Shown here in pieces: positions 63,291-64,000 of a stretch of DNA of 64,000 bases; position 1 is the stretch's first letter, and each line of letters opens with the position of its first letter. Where the stretch lies: contig NZ_SOCE01000001.1 of NCBI RefSeq assembly GCF_004365175.1, positions 1,413,154-1,477,153 on the forward strand, in the 5' to 3' direction. The translations under genes and the position numbers were made by a program. This DNA comes from Kribbella voronezhensis. Its GTDB lineage: Bacteria > Actinomycetota > Actinomycetes > Propionibacteriales > Kribbellaceae. The notes below the pieces were generated by a model, which saw nothing but the letters and a program-made list of their open reading frames with translations, was not told the DNA's origin and ran no database searches.

Positions 63291-64000
63291 GTCGCTACCG
63301 CGGCCGATGCCAACTCGAGGAGCCGGCCGCGGAGGTCCGCCGGCTCCAGCACCTCGACATCACCACCGAAGCCCAGCAGCACACCGCACGCTGCCTCGCG
63401 AACCCGGAACCGCATGGCGACATGAGGCCACTCGTCGTCCGCCGGTACGTCGCGCGCCTGCTCACCCTTCGCCAGCATGGGCGTGGCGATCCGCCTGACC
63501 AACTCGGCCCGCTCCGGTCGCACCCTGACCACCACGTCGACTCCGGCCGGCAGACTCCGCTCCAACCCGGACCGGAGCCGCTGCCATTCCTCCTGCAGAT
63601 CAAGGCCTTCCGGCCGTTCGCTTGGCTGGTCCAGTACGTCGACCTGCTCGATCCGCGACACCCTGTACATCCGGGAGACCCCGCGATGCGCGGCGATGAG
63701 ATACCACCGGCCCGCCTGCTCCACGAGCCCCCAGGGGTCGACGGTACGGCGTACTGGGCGTCCTGCTGTCGCCGAGGCATACCTGACGCGTACGCGCCGA
63801 CGGGTCACCACCGCCTGACGTAGTACGGGCAGTGCGCCGGTGTCCTCGGCCTCTGCGAACCAGCGGCGCCGGTCGACCACGATCGCTCCCGACAGCGCTT
63901 CGGCGTCGTCCTGCAGTTGCAGTGGAAGGGTCGACGACAGCTTGCCCATCGCGGACTGCAGCGCGTCCCGCAGGCCCAGCTCCTCCGACAGGGATGCGCG
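63281..64000 (-). CDS. WYL-domain transcriptional regulator (partial, N-terminus outside window)
   Basis: The C-terminal 239 residues of a YafY/DeoR-type regulator; the reading stays open to the window edge. The WYL domain shows RRVRVRYASATAGRPVRRTVDPWGLVEQAGRWYLIAAHRG and the following RMYRVSRIEQVDVL, which bind ligands or nucleic acid ends in this family. The C-terminal extension (RVRPERAELVRRIATPML, then WPHVAMRFRVREAACGVLLGFGGDVEVLEP) is usual in actinomycete members. The helix-turn-helix would lie outside the window. Confidence 0.92.
   Translation of the reverse strand, partial: RASLSEELGLRDALQSAMGKLSSTLPLQLQDDAEALSGAIVVDRRRWFAEAEDTGALPVLRQAVVTRRRVRVRYASATAGRPVRRTVDPWGLVEQAGRWYLIAAHRGVSRMYRVSRIEQVDVLDQPSERPEGLDLQEEWQRLRSGLERSLPAGVDVVVRVRPERAELVRRIATPMLAKGEQARDVPADDEWPHVAMRFRVREAACGVLLGFGGDVEVLEPADLRGRLLELASAAVATYS

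Overview
The window is uniformly high-GC, with strong G/C preference at third codon positions, frequent GTG starts, many ATGA/GTGA gene overlaps, DUF222-HNH and truncated-haemoglobin genes. That points to an actinomycete. Motif usage and gene content suggest a Kribbella-like member of the Propionibacteriales, but this genus call is inference. No rRNA, tRNA, CRISPR array or insertion sequence was seen.

Positions 1-45106 hold most of a nonribosomal lipopeptide gene cluster. Its leftmost NRPS runs off the window edge. Three minus-strand NRPS genes are visible: NRPS-A (partial, 1-5783), NRPS-B (26809-31728) and NRPS-C (17740-26805). They sit with two MbtH-like proteins, a type II thioesterase, two SyrP-like Fe(II)/2-oxoglutarate hydroxylases, a two-gene L-2,3-diaminopropionate (Dap) pathway (SbnA/SbnB type), an ornithine-carbamoyltransferase-like enzyme and an MFS exporter. 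Divergent from the Dap genes, a plus-strand block (34204-43980) encodes an ACP, a long acyl-CoA dehydrogenase, a fatty acyl-AMP ligase, an Sfp-type phosphopantetheinyl transferase, and then a second ligase/dehydrogenase/dehydrogenase set that looks catalytically degenerate. A TrmB/LuxR-type regulator closes the cluster. The inferred product is a lipopeptide with Asn/Asp-like residues, possible beta-hydroxylation and a Dap or carbamoyl-Dap unit. It would be released by an unusual beta-lactamase-fold (PBP-type) domain fused to the end of NRPS-C.

The cluster is interrupted at 10587-15188 by a plus-strand block. This carries a DUF222/HNH endonuclease gene preceded by an inverted pair of TTATCCACA boxes, an eroded repeat array, a broken small gene pair and an unrecognised 413-residue protein. 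To its left, a kinase-like gene with an altered Walker A motif is coupled to a gene of unknown function.

Positions 45318-64000 are ordinary chromosomal genes: 4-alpha-glucanotransferase, a secreted protein divergent from a two-component system, a multi-pass membrane protein, an MscS channel, a ROK regulator with a strong terminator, OsmC, truncated haemoglobin, two hot-dog thioesterases, an SDR/MaoC pair, three tandem GNAT acetyltransferases, a double ABC exporter operon, a small conserved protein and a partial WYL-domain regulator.

The most unusual points are: an adenylation domain cut off after its A5 motif and fused in frame to a second complete one; the fused beta-lactamase-type terminal domain with a changed YxN box on an A-less C-T module; the paired intact and degenerate lipid-loading enzymes; and several precise non-coding repeats and dyads.
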